A stretch of 5,224 nucleotides of DNA from Clostridia bacterium (GTDB taxonomy: Bacteria; Bacillota; Clostridia; Oscillospirales; CAG-272). Positions 1-4,996 of this stretch are shown here, in pieces. The stretch's first letter is position 1. The number at the start of each line of letters is the position of its first letter. The notes under the pieces were generated by a model. It made no database searches, had not been told where the DNA came from, and saw only the letters and a program-made list of their open reading frames with translations. The stretch lies in assembly GCA_024404655.1 (NCBI GenBank), contig JAKSPR010000212.1, forward strand, positions 1 to 5,224, in the 5' to 3' direction. Both the position numbers and the translations under genes were made by a program.

Positions 1-159
1 TTCATAGCCCGGTGCACGCTCGATCATGGGATCGACGACACCGACAAAACGGCAAATTCCGGCTTCTGCATCGGCAAAAAGCTCGTCGACATACAGATTT
101 CCATATCCGCCTGCGCCGACAAGAACAACATCAACAACTTTTTCGCAAACAGGATTCAT
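1..159 (-). CDS. Gfo/Idh/MocA-family oxidoreductase, N-terminal fragment
   Basis: Only the first 53 residues are present; the gene continues past the left edge. The product begins MNPVCEKVVDVVLVGAGGYG, a beta strand running into a Rossmann dinucleotide loop (GAGGYG, residues 15-20). A second strand ends FVGVVDP with Asp43, the acidic position that in this fold usually contacts the ribose of NAD(H). This spacing is typical of the Gfo/Idh/MocA family, which oxidise or reduce sugars, inositols and related polyols in the cytoplasm. The substrate cannot be told from this fragment. The start is set by a GAGGGGG ribosome site (169-175) nine bases before the ATG. It lies just downstream of the tRNA-Leu terminator on the same strand, and I see no promoter that leaves room for a leader, so it may rely on read-through. 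Another Rossmann enzyme family is possible but less likely. Confidence 0.8.
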   Translation of the reverse strand, partial: MNPVCEKVVDVVLVGAGGYGNLYVDELFADAEAGICRFVGVVDPMIERAPGYE

Positions 160-192
160 AACCGTTATCCCCCTCAATTTTTTATAAAAATA

Positions 193-222
193 AAAGAGCA
201 CCGCGTGATGGCGGTGCTCTTT
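193..222 (-). terminator. Intrinsic terminator of the tRNA-Leu gene
   Basis: A perfect 12-bp stem (193-204 with 211-222) closes a 6-base loop (205-210). Reading on the minus strand it is followed by a T-rich tract (TTTTATTTTTAT). The stem begins at the last base of the encoded CCA end of the tRNA, so termination would lie immediately after the mature 3' end. It also separates the tRNA from the oxidoreductase start at 159. Confidence 0.9.
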
Positions 223-310
223 GGTGCCGGAAACCGGGATCGAACCGGTACGGGGCTCACGCCCCATGGGATTTTAAGTCCCAGGCGTCTACCAATTTCG
301 CCATTCCGGC
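222..310 (-). tRNA. tRNA-Leu (anticodon UAA), CCA encoded
   Basis: The minus strand folds as a class II tRNA of 89 bases including CCA. The acceptor stem pairs GCCGGAA with TTCCGGC, with discriminator A at 225 and CCA at 222-224. The D arm is TGGCGAAATTGGTAGACGCC. The anticodon stem TGGGA/TCCCA holds a CTTAAAA loop, putting anticodon TAA at 274-276. A long variable arm (GGGGC-GTGA-GCCCC) identifies a leucine- or serine-type tRNA. The T arm ACCGG-TTCGATC-CCGGT is perfect. UAA reads leucine codons UUA and UUG. It is expressed from its own promoter and ended by its own hairpin. Confidence 0.97.
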
Positions 311-328
311 ATTCATGCCTATAGGTAT

Positions 329-357
329 ATTGTAGCATATCCGGGGCAATTTGTCAA
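329..357 (-). promoter_or_regulatory. Promoter of tRNA-Leu
   Basis: On the minus strand a perfect -35 TTGACA (352-357) is separated by 17 bases from TACAAT (329-334). A TG one base upstream of the -10 adds an extended -10 element. Predicted transcription start is near 322, about 12 bases before the mature tRNA 5' end at 310. This is close to the sigma-A consensus, as expected for a stable RNA gene. Confidence 0.92.
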
Positions 358-396
358 GCGGCGTGGAAATTCTTTTCAGGATTTACGCAAAAAGAC

Positions 397-425
397 TTGA
401 AAATCCCGCCGATTTCCGATACAAT
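397..425 (+). promoter_or_regulatory. Promoter of the HD hydrolase-thiN unit
   Basis: TTGAAA (397-402), a 17-base spacer, and TACAAT (420-425) match the sigma-A consensus. Predicted start is near 432, giving a leader of about 28 bases. The promoter stands back to back with the tRNA promoter, the two -35 boxes being about 40 bases apart. The leader is too short for a TPP riboswitch, so thiN downstream shows no sign of thiamine-responsive RNA control. Confidence 0.85.
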
Positions 426-446
426 ATTGGTATCAATCATATTTCC

Positions 447-452
447 GGGAGG
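447..452 (+). promoter_or_regulatory. Ribosome binding site fixing the HD hydrolase start
   Basis: GGGAGG lies seven bases before ATG at 460. The reading frame stays open back to a TTG at 397, but that TTG is the -35 box of the promoter and upstream of the predicted transcription start, so ATG 460 is the start that fits. Confidence 0.88.
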
Positions 453-459
453 AACTGAC

Positions 460-1050
460 ATGACGGCAAAGGAACGATTTTTTGAAATCTACACAAACAA
501 GATCCACAGAGAAGGCTCTGATAAGCTCCTTGACTATCTTTCATCCACAGGCTGTGACTTTTTTACGGCTCCCGCCAGCACCCGGTTTCACGGAGCCTAT
601 GAAGGCGGGCTCTGTGAGCACTCCTTAAACGTCTACGACTGCCTCTGCGACTATCTTGCAAGAGAACGCATGCGCAGCGTCTACGGCCTCGGCTGCTCCG
701 AGGAAACCGCCGCCATCGTAGCCCTGCTCCATGACATCTGCAAGATCAATTTCTATAAACCCTCCTTCCGCAACGTCAAGGATGAACACGGCGTATGGCA
801 GAAGGTACCGAGCTACGAAATCGAAGACAATCTTCCCTACGGTCACGGGGAAAAATCCGTCTATATCCTGTCAGGTTTCCTGCGGCTGACAAGAGAAGAG
901 GCATTCGCCATCCGTTTCCACATGGGCTTCTCCGGTTCCGAGGAAGTACGTCTTGTCAGCGATGCTTTTGAGAAATTCCCGCTGGCCTTCGCCCTTCACA
1001 CCGCCGACATGGAAGCAACCATCTTCATGGAAAAAGACAAAAAGAACTGA
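460..1050 (+). CDS. HD-domain metal-dependent phosphohydrolase, stand-alone
   Basis: The protein has 196 residues from ATG 460. It carries the HD-superfamily ligand pattern: His54 in CEHSLNVYD, the His91-Asp92 pair in ALLHDICKI, His129 in YGHGEKS, His154 in FHMGF, and Asp183 in ALHTADME. In this family these residues hold one or two metal ions and hydrolyse phosphoester bonds; the two extra histidines between the HD pair and the last Asp suggest a two-metal site. No signal peptide or membrane segment is seen, so it should be cytosolic. It resembles the HD part of YhaM-type exoribonucleases but lacks their nucleic-acid-binding N-terminal domain, so a nuclease role should not be assumed; nucleotides are another possible substrate. 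It is followed by thiN after 30 bases, probably in one transcript. Family assignment is firm, substrate unknown. Confidence 0.88.
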   Translation: MTAKERFFEIYTNKIHREGSDKLLDYLSSTGCDFFTAPASTRFHGAYEGGLCEHSLNVYDCLCDYLARERMRSVYGLGCSEETAAIVALLHDICKINFYKPSFRNVKDEHGVWQKVPSYEIEDNLPYGHGEKSVYILSGFLRLTREEAFAIRFHMGFSGSEEVRLVSDAFEKFPLAFALHTADMEATIFMEKDKKN

Positions 1051-1080
1051 TCCTGCACGGAAAGGAACGATTTTTGAACA

Positions 1081-1752
1081 ATGAACACCCCTGTATATCC
1101 CGAATTTCTGCAAAAAGCAGTCCCCTCCTGTGTCATCGTGGGCGCAGGTGCTTTTGCGGGACTGAGACTGCCCATTGGTGCGGATGATTTCGTCATCGCC
1201 GCAGACGGCGGTTATGCCTATCTGAAAGCCTGCGGCGCGCGCTGCGATCTTCTCATGGGAGACCTGGATTCTCTCGCTCCGGAGACGGAGATTGACACCG
1301 ACACCAAGCGCTTTAATCCCATCAAGGATGATACCGATACCATGCTTGCGCTACGCTACGGTATGGAGCACGGCTACCGCCGTTTTGTGCTCTACGGTGT
1401 GTTCGGCGGCCGGTTCGACCATACGGCGGCAACGCTCCAGAGCGTCATGTGGGCCTGCGGTCAGGGTGCGGAGATCATCGCCTTTGAGGACAAAGACGAC
1501 GGCACTCCCGGTGCTTTCATCACCGCTGTGAAGAACGGCACCATGCGCTTCCCCGCCGGCGGAGAAGGTTATCTCTCCCTCTTTGCGCTGAACGGTCCCG
1601 CCCGCGGCATTACTCTGAAAAATCTCAAATATGAACTTTCGGACAGCGAAATGGTCCCCGACACCGCCCTCGGCGTGTCAAATGAATTTCTGGCAGGAAA
1701 ATCTGCGGAAATCACCGTAAAGGACGGCATGCTGCTGGTGATCAAGCCGTAA
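1081..1752 (+). CDS. thiN: Thiamine diphosphokinase
   Basis: This enzyme transfers pyrophosphate from ATP to thiamine, giving the active cofactor thiamine diphosphate (TPP) and AMP in the cytoplasm. The 223-residue length is normal for the bacterial family. Family motifs appear in order: ADGG (41-44), CDLLMGDLDS (55-64), the acidic KDDTDT (82-87) that binds metal and ATP, GGRFDH (109-114), a C-terminal thiamine-binding sandwich with SLFAL (166-170) and LKYEL (182-186), and GVSNEF (198-203). The only ATG that fits is 1081, because an in-frame stop lies two codons upstream. The AAGGAA ribosome site (about 1062-1067) is roughly 14 bases away, longer than usual, so translation may be modest or partly coupled to the HD gene. 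No TPP riboswitch is visible upstream. In many Firmicutes thiN follows rpe/rsgA; here its partner is an HD hydrolase. Confidence 0.95.
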   Translation: MNTPVYPEFLQKAVPSCVIVGAGAFAGLRLPIGADDFVIAADGGYAYLKACGARCDLLMGDLDSLAPETEIDTDTKRFNPIKDDTDTMLALRYGMEHGYRRFVLYGVFGGRFDHTAATLQSVMWACGQGAEIIAFEDKDDGTPGAFITAVKNGTMRFPAGGEGYLSLFALNGPARGITLKNLKYELSDSEMVPDTALGVSNEFLAGKSAEITVKDGMLLVIKP

Positions 1753-1805
1753 AGCCGAAGTTTTTTCTGTTAATTTTCTGTCGACCCCTGTCCTCCTTTG
1801 ACGAA

Positions 1806-1843
1806 CGCTTTTTGTAGGCAAAAGCGGATTTGCGTGGTATACT
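1806..1843 (+). promoter_or_regulatory. Possible extended -10 promoter with overlapping palindrome
   Basis: TGGTATACT (1835-1843) is a good extended -10 element. There is no convincing -35: the 17-base position reads TAGGCA and the nearest TTG-like hexamer, TTGTAG at 1812, is 20 bases away. A perfect 7-bp inverted repeat, CGCTTTT (1806-1812) and AAAAGCG (1820-1826), covers the -35 zone and could be an operator. Nothing downstream on this strand encodes a recognisable protein before the terminator at 2068-2110. Confidence 0.4.
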
Positions 1844-1849
1844 ATTGTC

Positions 1850-2110
1850 AGGCGGGAATGTGCTGTTTGTCCGCAGGAGCATGCGGGAGAACGCCCACGA
1901 ACCGCATCTGCGGGAATCGCACCCCCTCCGCAGAACATCGCGCCGCCATGCTGCGGCAAAAACGGAAACGGGCTGCCCTCTCTGCGCCGGATAAAGCGGC
2001 GCTGTACGAAAAGCCCTGTGCAGCGGATACGGTACGGTGTCCTTTTTGTATTCTTTTCTATCAGCGGAAAGTCCCGGTCCTCCGATCACAGCGGAGAGCC
2101 GGGACTTTTT
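1850..2110 (+). ncRNA. Candidate untranslated RNA of unknown type
   Basis: This is an inference from signals at each end: a possible extended -10 just upstream and a strong T-tailed hairpin at 2068-2110. The interval is rich in GC hairpin arms: CCGCA and TGCGG alternate three times (1871-1875/1882-1886, 1902-1906/1909-1913, 1928-1932/1952-1956), and GCGCCG (1984-1989) pairs with CGGCGC (1997-2002). Open frames exist on both strands but none has a recognisable domain or a sensible start with a ribosome site. I looked for signatures of SRP RNA, tmRNA and T-box leaders and saw none. It could instead be thiN 3' untranslated sequence or a decayed gene. Confidence 0.25.
2068..2110. terminator. Terminator between the convergent thiN and solute-binding-protein units
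   Basis: The arms 2068-2084 and 2092-2108 form a 17-position stem with one mismatch (2079/2097) and one G-T pair, around a 7-base loop. On the plus strand five T residues (2106-2110) follow, so it is a better terminator in that direction, for thiN or a transcript starting near 1850. On the minus strand it lies 32 bases past the stop of the solute-binding protein gene but has only three T residues there, so it may still serve both. Confidence 0.82.
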
Positions 2111-2141
2111 CTCTGTTATATTGTTCGTTTCTGTTCCAGGA

Positions 2142-3608
2142 TCAATCCTGTGCGGAGAGATAAGCATCGACGGTCTTGTCGATCTCTTTCTGGATCTTCG
2201 ATTCGTTCTTGCTGAAATAAGATGCGAAATCTGTCTTATTCTTCCACATGTAGTTATCCGTGATATTGCCGTTGACGATGGTTGCGGCGATGGGCATATC
2301 GTAGGACAGGGTGGAATAGATGATATTCAGCATATCCTCGGAGTCATTGTCGCGGGAGACCTTGCCCCAGAGCATTTCATCATAAGCCGCGATCTTGACG
2401 GTGGTCATGGATTCATATGCCAGCGCTTCGAGGATCGCGCCGATGCGGTCGAGGTCGGGAACGGTGATGAGGATGGCGTGGAACATCGGGTTGCCGCCGA
2501 CATTGCGGTAGTTCTCCTGTGCTTCGTTATACTTGGGAGACGGGAGGATACCGAAATCCAGCTCCATCTGGCGCAGGGACTGAGCGTTGCCCATACACTC
2601 GCTGTAGAACAGGGAGTTGCCCGCCATGAAGTAATCAAGGCCGCCGTGGTTTTCGGATTTACAGCCGGGGTTCTTGAAGCCCTGCTCATTGAGCATGGCG
2701 GTCAGCGCTTCCAGACGCTCGATATAGAAGGTGGTATTCATATCGAAATAGGGCATATCGTCTGCGTCCTTATGCAGAGACAGGCTTGCATCGCATCCGG
2801 TCATCAGCGCCTGGCAGCCGACGGAGGACCAGGAGCAGTATCCGTACTGATCGGCATCGGTCCATGCGCCGTCACCGTCCAGATCCTGTGCGACGGTCAG
2901 CGCCATTTCCCGCATGCGGTCAATGGTCCACTTGCCGTCATTGACCAGCGCGTAGAGGTCGGGCAGGTCGTAGCGGGTCAGCATCTCCTTATTGAAGAAC
3001 AGAGTACGGACGCTATCATAGTGGGACGTATCGAACTTACTGACGCCGTAATAGACGTGATTGGCAATGGACATATCCCGCATGGAATTCTGCACCCACC
3101 AGGGCATATTGGTCTGGATATAAGGGATATCGGCGAAGTCCACGAGGCAGTTCTGCAGAACCAGCTCCAGTGCGTCACCTTTCATGATCTGCAGGTCGTC
3201 ATAAGCGTTGTCTCCGGCGGAAACGGCCTTCTTGGCGATACCCTTTGCACCGGAATCGACGATTTCCTTGATATGGACGTTGAACTGTTCCTCCACGGCG
3301 CGGTTGCGGCGGTAAATGGCGTCGTTGAGGGCATCGCCGTTTTCCTCCGCTGCGGTGACGACGTTGGTCATCATCCACTCGGCGGTATTGGCATTGAGGA
3401 TGACGAAATCGCCTCCGCCCAGATTCATTTCCGGCAGGTCGGGGCGGGGATAAGCAAAGCTATTATCGGCTCCCTCATCGGTGACGGCTTCTGTTGCGGG
3501 AGTATTCTGTGCCTTGGTTTCGGCAGGAGTCGGGTTCTGAGCTGCTTCTCCGCAGCCGACCAGCAGCATAGCGGTGAGCAGGAAAACGGAAACAGCGGTC
3601 TTTTTCAT
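2142..3608 (-). CDS. Lipoprotein extracellular solute-binding protein (family 1) of an ABC importer
   Basis: The 488-residue product is a surface-anchored binding protein that would capture a solute, probably a sugar or oligosaccharide, and deliver it to an ABC permease. A basic-hydrophobic signal peptide (MKKTAVSVFLLTAMLLVGC) ends in a lipobox LVGC, with Cys19 as lipidation site, followed by a T/A/E/P-rich linker (20-55). The mature part has features of family 1 binding proteins: NDAIYRRNRAVEEQFNV (95-111), FFNKEML..YDLPDLY (204-219) and GKWTIDRMREMA (225-236). An EF-hand-like calcium loop DLDGDGAWTDAD (242-253) is common in such proteins from gut Clostridia. Met at 3608 is preferred over Met at 3635 because an AAAGGA ribosome site sits about ten bases before it and it begins the signal peptide directly. 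The gene has its own promoter and terminator, and no permease gene is in the window. The ligand cannot be read from the sequence. Confidence 0.9.
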   Translation of the reverse strand: MKKTAVSVFLLTAMLLVGCGEAAQNPTPAETKAQNTPATEAVTDEGADNSFAYPRPDLPEMNLGGGDFVILNANTAEWMMTNVVTAAEENGDALNDAIYRRNRAVEEQFNVHIKEIVDSGAKGIAKKAVSAGDNAYDDLQIMKGDALELVLQNCLVDFADIPYIQTNMPWWVQNSMRDMSIANHVYYGVSKFDTSHYDSVRTLFFNKEMLTRYDLPDLYALVNDGKWTIDRMREMALTVAQDLDGDGAWTDADQYGYCSWSSVGCQALMTGCDASLSLHKDADDMPYFDMNTTFYIERLEALTAMLNEQGFKNPGCKSENHGGLDYFMAGNSLFYSECMGNAQSLRQMELDFGILPSPKYNEAQENYRNVGGNPMFHAILITVPDLDRIGAILEALAYESMTTVKIAAYDEMLWGKVSRDNDSEDMLNIIYSTLSYDMPIAATIVNGNITDNYMWKNKTDFASYFSKNESKIQKEIDKTVDAYLSAQD

Positions 3609-3670
3609 TGCATCAGATTCCTTTCGTTGCATCAAGCATTTTATTGGTGGTCAAAGTTTTCTTAAACAAA

Positions 3671-3726
3671 AATGTGTGTACGCCCCGGCGGAAATTCTTT
3701 GATTTCCAACCTTTTATACACACATT
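3671..3726 (-). promoter_or_regulatory. Nested inverted repeats at the start of the solute-binding-protein transcript
   Basis: A perfect 10-base inverted repeat, AATGTGTGTA (3671-3680) and TACACACATT (3717-3726), encloses a second one, GGAAAT (3690-3695) and ATTTCC (3702-3707). The right outer arm overlaps the -10 box, so most of that arm would not be transcribed; this favours DNA-level operator half-sites or chance over an RNA attenuator. The inner repeat lies about 10-27 bases after the predicted start, a common operator position. Confidence 0.4.
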
Positions 3727-3752
3727 ATATCATGGTCTATACAGAATTGCAA
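3724..3752 (-). promoter_or_regulatory. Promoter of the solute-binding protein gene
   Basis: On the minus strand TTGCAA (3747-3752), a 17-base spacer, and a perfect TATAAT (3724-3729) preceded by an extended TG. Predicted start is near 3717, giving a leader of about 110 bases before ATG 3608, long enough to hold regulation. Confidence 0.88.
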
Positions 3753-3828
3753 GTATTTTTATGGAATAAGCTTTTTTATTTGGGCAGTTTTTTTAAGGGG
3801 TTTGCCGGGGATTCATTTGATCCGGATT

Positions 3829-3976
3829 TCTGCCCTCGGCTTGATTTGGTTTTTGGCCCGGCTTCGTGGGGGGAGCGGCAAGGGCTTTGCGGTCGCCCTT
3901 GCATGCTTCGCACGCTTCGCGGGGCTTCCTAATTTGATTTGTACTGTTTTTGGGGGTGAGATACTACGGGAGTGAA
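3829..3976 (+). repeat. Dispersed repeat copy R1, split by an 85-base GC-rich piece
   Basis: TCTGCCCTCGGCTTGATTTG (3829-3848) and TTGATTTGTACTGTTTT (3934-3950) together rebuild the right-hand part of the intact copy at 4934-4960. Similarity continues loosely to about 3976 (GATACTACGGGAGTGAA against GATATTACAGGGCTGAA, 13 of 17). The 5' half of this copy (about 3801-3828) is degenerate, though GCCGGGG at 3803-3809 can still pair with CCCTCGGC. Confidence 0.65.
3849..3933. mobile_element. Possible 85-base insertion with 8-base flanking duplication
   Basis: The piece interrupts repeat copy R1 and is bracketed by direct copies of TTGATTTG (3841-3848 and 3934-3941), as a target-site duplication would be. 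It is much more GC-rich than its flanks. Inside are an 8-base inverted repeat, GCAAGGGC and GCCCTTGC (3878-3885 and 3895-3902), and two GCTTCGC copies nine bases apart. I see no clear terminal inverted repeats and it encodes no protein, so it would have to be mobilised in trans or be a REP-like palindromic unit. Slippage or recombination is an alternative. Confidence 0.4.
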
Positions 3977-3998
3977 TCTGTTACTGCTTGAACTCCCG
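3967..3998. repeat. Inverted repeat downstream of the AT-rich lipoprotein gene
   Basis: CGGGAGT (3967-3973) and ACTCCCG (3992-3998) form a perfect 7-bp stem with an 18-base loop. Read on the minus strand it lies about 75 bases past the lipoprotein stop codon and could end that transcript, but the bases after it (AGTATCTCACCCCC) are not T-rich, so this is uncertain. Confidence 0.35.
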
Positions 3999-4033
3999 CG
4001 GTTCGATCATATTACCCAACTCTATTTTGGTGA

Positions 4034-4049
4034 TAACAATTCAGCCGAG
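4034..4049 (+). repeat. Dispersed repeat copy R2 (left half only)
   Basis: TAACAATTCAGCCGAG is identical over 16 bases to 4915-4930, and the preceding bases (ATTTTGGTGA against ATTTGGGGG) are similar. The right half of the palindrome is missing or unrecognisable after 4050. With R3 it brackets the lipoprotein gene 4072-4821 as direct repeats about 881 bases apart. Confidence 0.7.
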
Positions 4050-4071
4050 ATATCGACCTTTTATCAATTCG

Positions 4072-4821
4072 TTATGTTGTAGCTGTGTTAAACAACGAGA
4101 AACGCCATCCGTCATCTGTTAATACCAATTTGACGGGGAATGACTGCGTATCTACAGTAAAGTCCGGATCTACGTTTGAGCTTTTATAATGACCGATTAC
4201 ATTAAAATATATTTCCGTATCAGATACGCTGGTTAATTCATATTTATCCGGGAACTCAGAAGGATTATATCCAAACGTCCCCCCTATGGATATCGAATTA
4301 TAATACATGCATCCGTCAATTTCCAGAAATTGCGGAATACTGTTTTGGGGTCCGTCATTACAATTCAACTGATTCCAATACTCATCTGCAAAAACTGACA
4401 AACATAGTGTTTTAAGAGAATCAATACTCTGAAACGCTCCCATACACAGCACATAGTTTATATCATTGATTTTCTGGCTGCATTGATACCCATCAATCAC
4501 ATAATTACTGTTTTCACGTTGTGATGATAATTCTGCACTGAAAGCAGTTATTTCATCTGCCGCTGCGTTTTGTAATTTCAAATGCAGGATATCAATATCA
4601 TCCGGATGACCATGAAACAGCGGAAACAGTACCTTTGCTTTATTGTACAGAGCAATCTGTTCCGGTGTTAGAAAATCGGAAAGATCGTTATATATGACAT
4701 GTTGTTCGTCAAGGATTTGATTTTGAGAATCAAATTCTTGATTCTTGCTGCAGCTCCATAGAAACATAGGGAAAAGCAATGTCAGCATTACCAGAAAAAA
4801 TGTTTTGTCAACAGTTTTCAT
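4072..4821 (-). CDS. Uncharacterised AT-rich lipoprotein
   Basis: I do not recognise this 249-residue protein with certainty. It has a signal peptide with a long hydrophobic stretch (8-21) and a lipobox-like LWSC, with Cys24 as the probable lipidation site; Trp at the -2 position is unusual. A polar linker (25-45) leads to a helical segment LTPEQIALYNKAKVLFPLF (51-69). The C-terminal half, with SIDSLKTLCLSVFADEY (132-148), FLEIDGCMYY (165-174), YELTSVSDTEIYFNV (194-208) and DDGWRFSLF (236-244), reminds me of IseA-like DL-endopeptidase inhibitor or NTF2-like secreted domains, which is only an impression. The start at 4821 has a GAGAGGG ribosome site nine bases upstream. I found no convincing promoter. 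Base composition differs sharply from neighbours (19 G+C in the 60 bases from 4201, against 38 in the 60 from 2821), and repeats flank it, suggesting acquisition by transfer. Confidence 0.8.
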   Translation of the reverse strand: MKTVDKTFFLVMLTLLFPMFLWSCSKNQEFDSQNQILDEQHVIYNDLSDFLTPEQIALYNKAKVLFPLFHGHPDDIDILHLKLQNAAADEITAFSAELSSQRENSNYVIDGYQCSQKINDINYVLCMGAFQSIDSLKTLCLSVFADEYWNQLNCNDGPQNSIPQFLEIDGCMYYNSISIGGTFGYNPSEFPDKYELTSVSDTEIYFNVIGHYKSSNVDPDFTVDTQSFPVKLVLTDDGWRFSLFNTATT

Positions 4822-4914
4822 GAAATATTGCCCTCTCGTTATATCTTAGGCGACCGGATTTCTATTTTTCATTTATTGATTCCCGCCGTTCTCATCAAAT
4901 AGATTATTTGGGGG

Positions 4915-4985
4915 TAACAATTCAGCCGAGGTTCTGCCCTCGGCTTGATTTGTACTGTTTTCAGAGGATATTACAGGGCTGAACA
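4915..4985. repeat. Dispersed palindromic repeat R3 (most complete copy)
   Basis: The core is a perfect 8-bp hairpin: AGCCGAGG (4924-4931), loop TTCTGC, CCTCGGCT (4938-4945). The flanks are near-palindromic too (AATTC and TTGATTT). Parts recur at 3829-3950 and 4034-4049. On the plus strand TTGATTTGTACTGTTTT follows. On the minus strand the hairpin lies between the CotH-like stop (4997) and the lipoprotein start, and is the only visible candidate to end the CotH transcript, although it lacks a T-run in that direction. Confidence 0.7.
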
Positions 4986-4996
4986 GCATCCGATCT

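Noticed and set aside
426..459. A TPP riboswitch ahead of the thiN unit.
   Set aside because: The leader is only about 28 bases and no conserved THI-box sequence is seen there or between the two genes.
1791..1800. A strong Shine-Dalgarno-like AAAGGAGGA on the minus strand.
   Set aside because: No ATG, GTG or TTG follows at a suitable distance, so it does not start a gene.
1742..2167. Open frames on both strands across the thiN to solute-binding protein gap (minus 141 codons, plus 121 codons).
   Set aside because: Neither has a start with a ribosome site or any recognisable motif. They cross the terminator hairpin and overlap real gene ends. High GC makes stops rare.
2037..3665. A 542-codon open frame on the plus strand opposite the solute-binding protein gene.
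   Set aside because: It is antisense to a convincing lipoprotein gene, starts within the terminator region, lacks a ribosome site, and its translation shows no domain. It is a shadow of the codon pattern on the other strand.
3672..3932. An 86-codon open frame on the plus strand.
   Set aside because: It runs through the promoter of the solute-binding protein gene and into the repeat R1, and encodes nothing recognisable.
3753..4071. A CRISPR array in the repeat-rich stretch.
   Set aside because: The repeats are few, unevenly spaced and partly degenerate, without a regular repeat-spacer pattern or cas genes.
4822..4914. A promoter for the AT-rich lipoprotein gene.
   Set aside because: TTGATG followed 17 bases later by TAAATG on the minus strand is the best pair I found, but both hexamers are poor matches, and a TATAAC nearer the gene would start inside the ribosome site.
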